Shown: positions 62,342-64,000 of the stretch, piece after piece | How the letters are laid out: each line of letters begins with the position of its first letter | Numbering within the stretch: position 1 is the first letter of the stretch | Source of the DNA: Nocardia inohanensis NBRC 100128 | Lineage (GTDB): Bacteria; Actinomycetota; Actinomycetes; Mycobacteriales; Mycobacteriaceae | NCBI RefSeq assembly: GCF_001612945.1 | Contig: NZ_BDBK01000015.1 | Span: 164,544 to 228,543, forward strand | Direction: 5' to 3' | DNA: 64,000 nt | Program-made: the position numbers and the translations under genes | Notes under the pieces: generated by a model | The model's input: only the letters and a program-made list of their open reading frames with translations | Database searches by the model: none | Told to the model about the DNA's origin: nothing

Positions 62342-63148
62342 GTGGATAGACGACGGCTGCTGACGCTGCTCGCCGCGGGGACCGTGGGCGCCCTGGCCGC
62401 CTGTAACCAGGCCCAGGGCGACGACGTGGTCGATACCGGATCGGCGGGGAACGGGACCTTCACCCTGCCGAACATCCCGACCGCGCCGCGTACCCTGCCC
62501 GCCCCGCCCGGCGGGCCGAAGACGCAGCTGCAAGGTGGGACGATCACCGCGCTGCCCGGTCAGGGCAGCAGCATGGCGCTCACCGTCGACGACGGCGCGA
62601 GCCCCGAGGTGGTCGGCGCGTACATCAAGTTCGCCAAGGACACCGGTGCGCGCTTCACCTTCTTCGTGACCGCCTACTACGACTCCTGGACCATCCATCG
62701 CGACGCGCTGCGCCCGCTGGTGGATTCCGGGCAGATCCAGCTGGCCAATCACACCTGGGATCACCCCGACCTGACCACGCTCTCCGCGAGCGCGATCTCC
62801 TCGCAGCTGGACCGGGCGAAGACCTTCCTGCGCAACAACTTCGGCGTGGACGGCGCTCCCTATTACCGGCCCCCGTTCGGTCGGCACAACGGTACGGTGG
62901 ACCGGGTGGCCGCCGATCTCGGATACACGGTGCCGACCATGTGGTTCGGTTCGCTGTCGGACTCCGGCGTGATCACCGAGCAGTACCTGATCGAGTGCGC
63001 GCACAAGTATTTCAATCCCCAGACCATCGTCATCGGCCACGCCAACGCACCGGCCGTGACGCACTGCTACGACCAGTTGGTCGAGATCATCCGCGAGCGC
63101 AACCTGTCCATGGTGACGCTCAACGATGTTTTGTTGCCTCCGCGCTGA
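62342..63148 (+). CDS. Polysaccharide deacetylase (NodB) lipoprotein
   Basis: The 268-aa protein starts VDRRRLLTLLAAGTVGALAAC, a signal with Arg triplet and lipobox (LAAC, Cys21). The NodB domain has LTVDDGA (catalytic Asp and metal Asp), NHTWDHPDL (two metal His), YYRPPFGRHN and VIGHANA. It removes acetyl groups from peptidoglycan or other wall sugars. The GTG start is preceded by TATAAC and 6 bases, a leaderless layout. Confidence 0.92.
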   Translation: MDRRRLLTLLAAGTVGALAACNQAQGDDVVDTGSAGNGTFTLPNIPTAPRTLPAPPGGPKTQLQGGTITALPGQGSSMALTVDDGASPEVVGAYIKFAKDTGARFTFFVTAYYDSWTIHRDALRPLVDSGQIQLANHTWDHPDLTTLSASAISSQLDRAKTFLRNNFGVDGAPYYRPPFGRHNGTVDRVAADLGYTVPTMWFGSLSDSGVITEQYLIECAHKYFNPQTIVIGHANAPAVTHCYDQLVEIIRERNLSMVTLNDVLLPPR

Positions 63149-63177
63149 CCCGTGGAGTTAGTTGATCGAGGTTCGAC

Positions 63178-63942
63178 ATGGATAGACGGCGGCTGCTGAC
63201 GATCTTGGCGGCGGGCGCCGCCGCGATGCTCGCCGGGGTGGGCGACGCGCGGGGCGAATTCCCTTGGGAGACAGGTTCGACCGGCGGGAACGGAACCGCG
63301 CCCGCCGTACCCCGGATACAGATCGGCCCCGGCACCATCCAAGCGCTGCCCGGTGAAGGCAACAACATGGCGCTCACCATCGACGACGGCGCCAACCCCG
63401 CGGCGGTAGGCGCGTTCATAGATCTGGCCCGCCGCACCGGAATTCGCCTGACCTTCTTCGTCACCGCCTACTACGACTCCTGGATGATCCACCGGGATAC
63501 CCTGCGCCCCTTGGTCGATTCGGGTCAGATCCAACTCGGCAACCACACCTGGGACCACCCCGACCTCACCAAGATCTCCGCCGGTGCCGTAGCCGACCAA
63601 CTGGATCGCGCGAAGTCCTTCCTGTGGAACAACTTCGGCGTCGACGGCACCCCCTACTACCGCCCGCCCTTCGGCCGCCACAACGGCCAGGTCGACCAGG
63701 TCGCCGCCGACACCGGCTACACCGTCCCAACCATGTGGTACGGAACCCTGAACGACACCGCCCCCGTCATCACCGAGGGCCTGCTCCTCGACAGCGCCCG
63801 CCAATGGTTCAAGGCGCAATCCATCGTCATCGGCCACGCCAACCGCACCACCGTCAACAACATCCTCGACCAGCTCCTGGACATAGTCCGCGACCGCAAC
63901 CTCCAACTGGTCACCCTCAACGACGTCATCCAAGTGGTGTGA
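63178..63942 (+). CDS. Polysaccharide deacetylase (NodB), tandem paralogue
   Basis: The 254-aa protein starts MDRRRLLTILAAGAAAMLAG. It keeps the Arg triplet but has no lipobox Cys (AMLAGVGDARG), so it is secreted or membrane-anchored rather than lipid-modified. The NodB motifs LTIDDGA, NHTWDHPDL, YYRPPFGRHN and VIGHANR are complete. It starts 29 bases after the first copy and clearly arose by duplication. Confidence 0.92.
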   Translation: MDRRRLLTILAAGAAAMLAGVGDARGEFPWETGSTGGNGTAPAVPRIQIGPGTIQALPGEGNNMALTIDDGANPAAVGAFIDLARRTGIRLTFFVTAYYDSWMIHRDTLRPLVDSGQIQLGNHTWDHPDLTKISAGAVADQLDRAKSFLWNNFGVDGTPYYRPPFGRHNGQVDQVAADTGYTVPTMWYGTLNDTAPVITEGLLLDSARQWFKAQSIVIGHANRTTVNNILDQLLDIVRDRNLQLVTLNDVIQVV

Positions 63943-63975
63943 CGCTCAACTCTGACCGGGCTGGGGGTGGTACCG

Positions 63976-64000
63976 GTGTCCGCCACAGCGGAAAAGAAGA
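63976..64000 (+). CDS. Possible start of the next gene, cut by the window end
   Basis: GTG at 63976 with TGGGGGTGG 4 nt upstream opens a frame VSATAEKK that runs off the end. Too short to identify. Confidence 0.3.

Overview
The window is high-GC DNA from a mycolic-acid actinomycete, most likely Nocardia or a close relative. This is inferred from gene content: an antigen-85-type mycolyltransferase-like protein, the actinobacterial ino1 with its PadR neighbour, a DUF5318 gene, an LpqY-SugABC-type sugar importer, a TIGR04338 metallohydrolase, and a gene order recalling the ponA1 to dnaB region of Mycobacterium tuberculosis. No rRNA, tRNA, CRISPR array, insertion sequence or prophage was seen.

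Layout. 0-0.6 kb: tail of a secreted repeat protein and a small secreted protein. 0.75-7.2 kb (minus): rpsF, ssb, rpsR, rplI, then dnaB. DnaB carries an intein in its ATP-binding loop. Immediately downstream is a separate ORF that looks like the second mycobacterial-type DnaB intein, outside any host protein and with its splice residues changed. 7.3-11.2 kb: GT87-like membrane glycosyltransferase, CGNR regulator with a twin operator, EamA exporter, DUF389 protein. 11.2-29 kb: a tellurite-type (Ter) stress island made of TerD-family proteins, a DUF475/TerC protein, a coiled-coil/CitE-like/phosphoribosyltransferase/HAD operon ending in a mycolyltransferase-like gene, three AIM24 genes and a double TerD protein. 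Inside it lie a radical SAM/nucleotidyltransferase pair and a complete PTS-type dihydroxyacetone kinase (dhaKLM). 29-40.4 kb: PEP mutase-like gene, remnant of a WYL-type regulator, GT87, ponA1, DUF5318, padR-ino1, two GyrI-like proteins and a second class A penicillin-binding protein. 40.7-53 kb: LpqY-SugA-SugB-like importer, with its likely ATPase 7 kb further on; DUF2786 and TIGR04338 genes, menC, a collagen-like membrane protein, thiolase, an HxlR regulator and an F420 oxidoreductase. 53-64 kb: an amino-acid ABC transporter with a fused binding protein and permease, PhoX, a GH25 lysozyme, a YeiH transporter with a micro-ORF, a GH63 glucosylglycerate hydrolase-like enzyme, an SDR and two tandem NodB deacetylases.

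How it works together. The conserved backbone covers replication and translation (dnaB, ssb, ribosomal proteins), wall synthesis (two PBPs, GT87 enzymes, NodB proteins, mycolyltransferase) and inositol supply. The Ter island sits between the GT87 gene next to ponA1 and rpsF, which are near neighbours in M. tuberculosis. Several genes appear to have leaderless transcripts (a -10 TAnnnT box 6-8 nt before the start codon). The most unusual features are the orphan intein ORF beside dnaB, the sequestered Shine-Dalgarno in the rpsF leader, and the Ter island with its single-chain PRTase/StiP/PELOTA-like protein.
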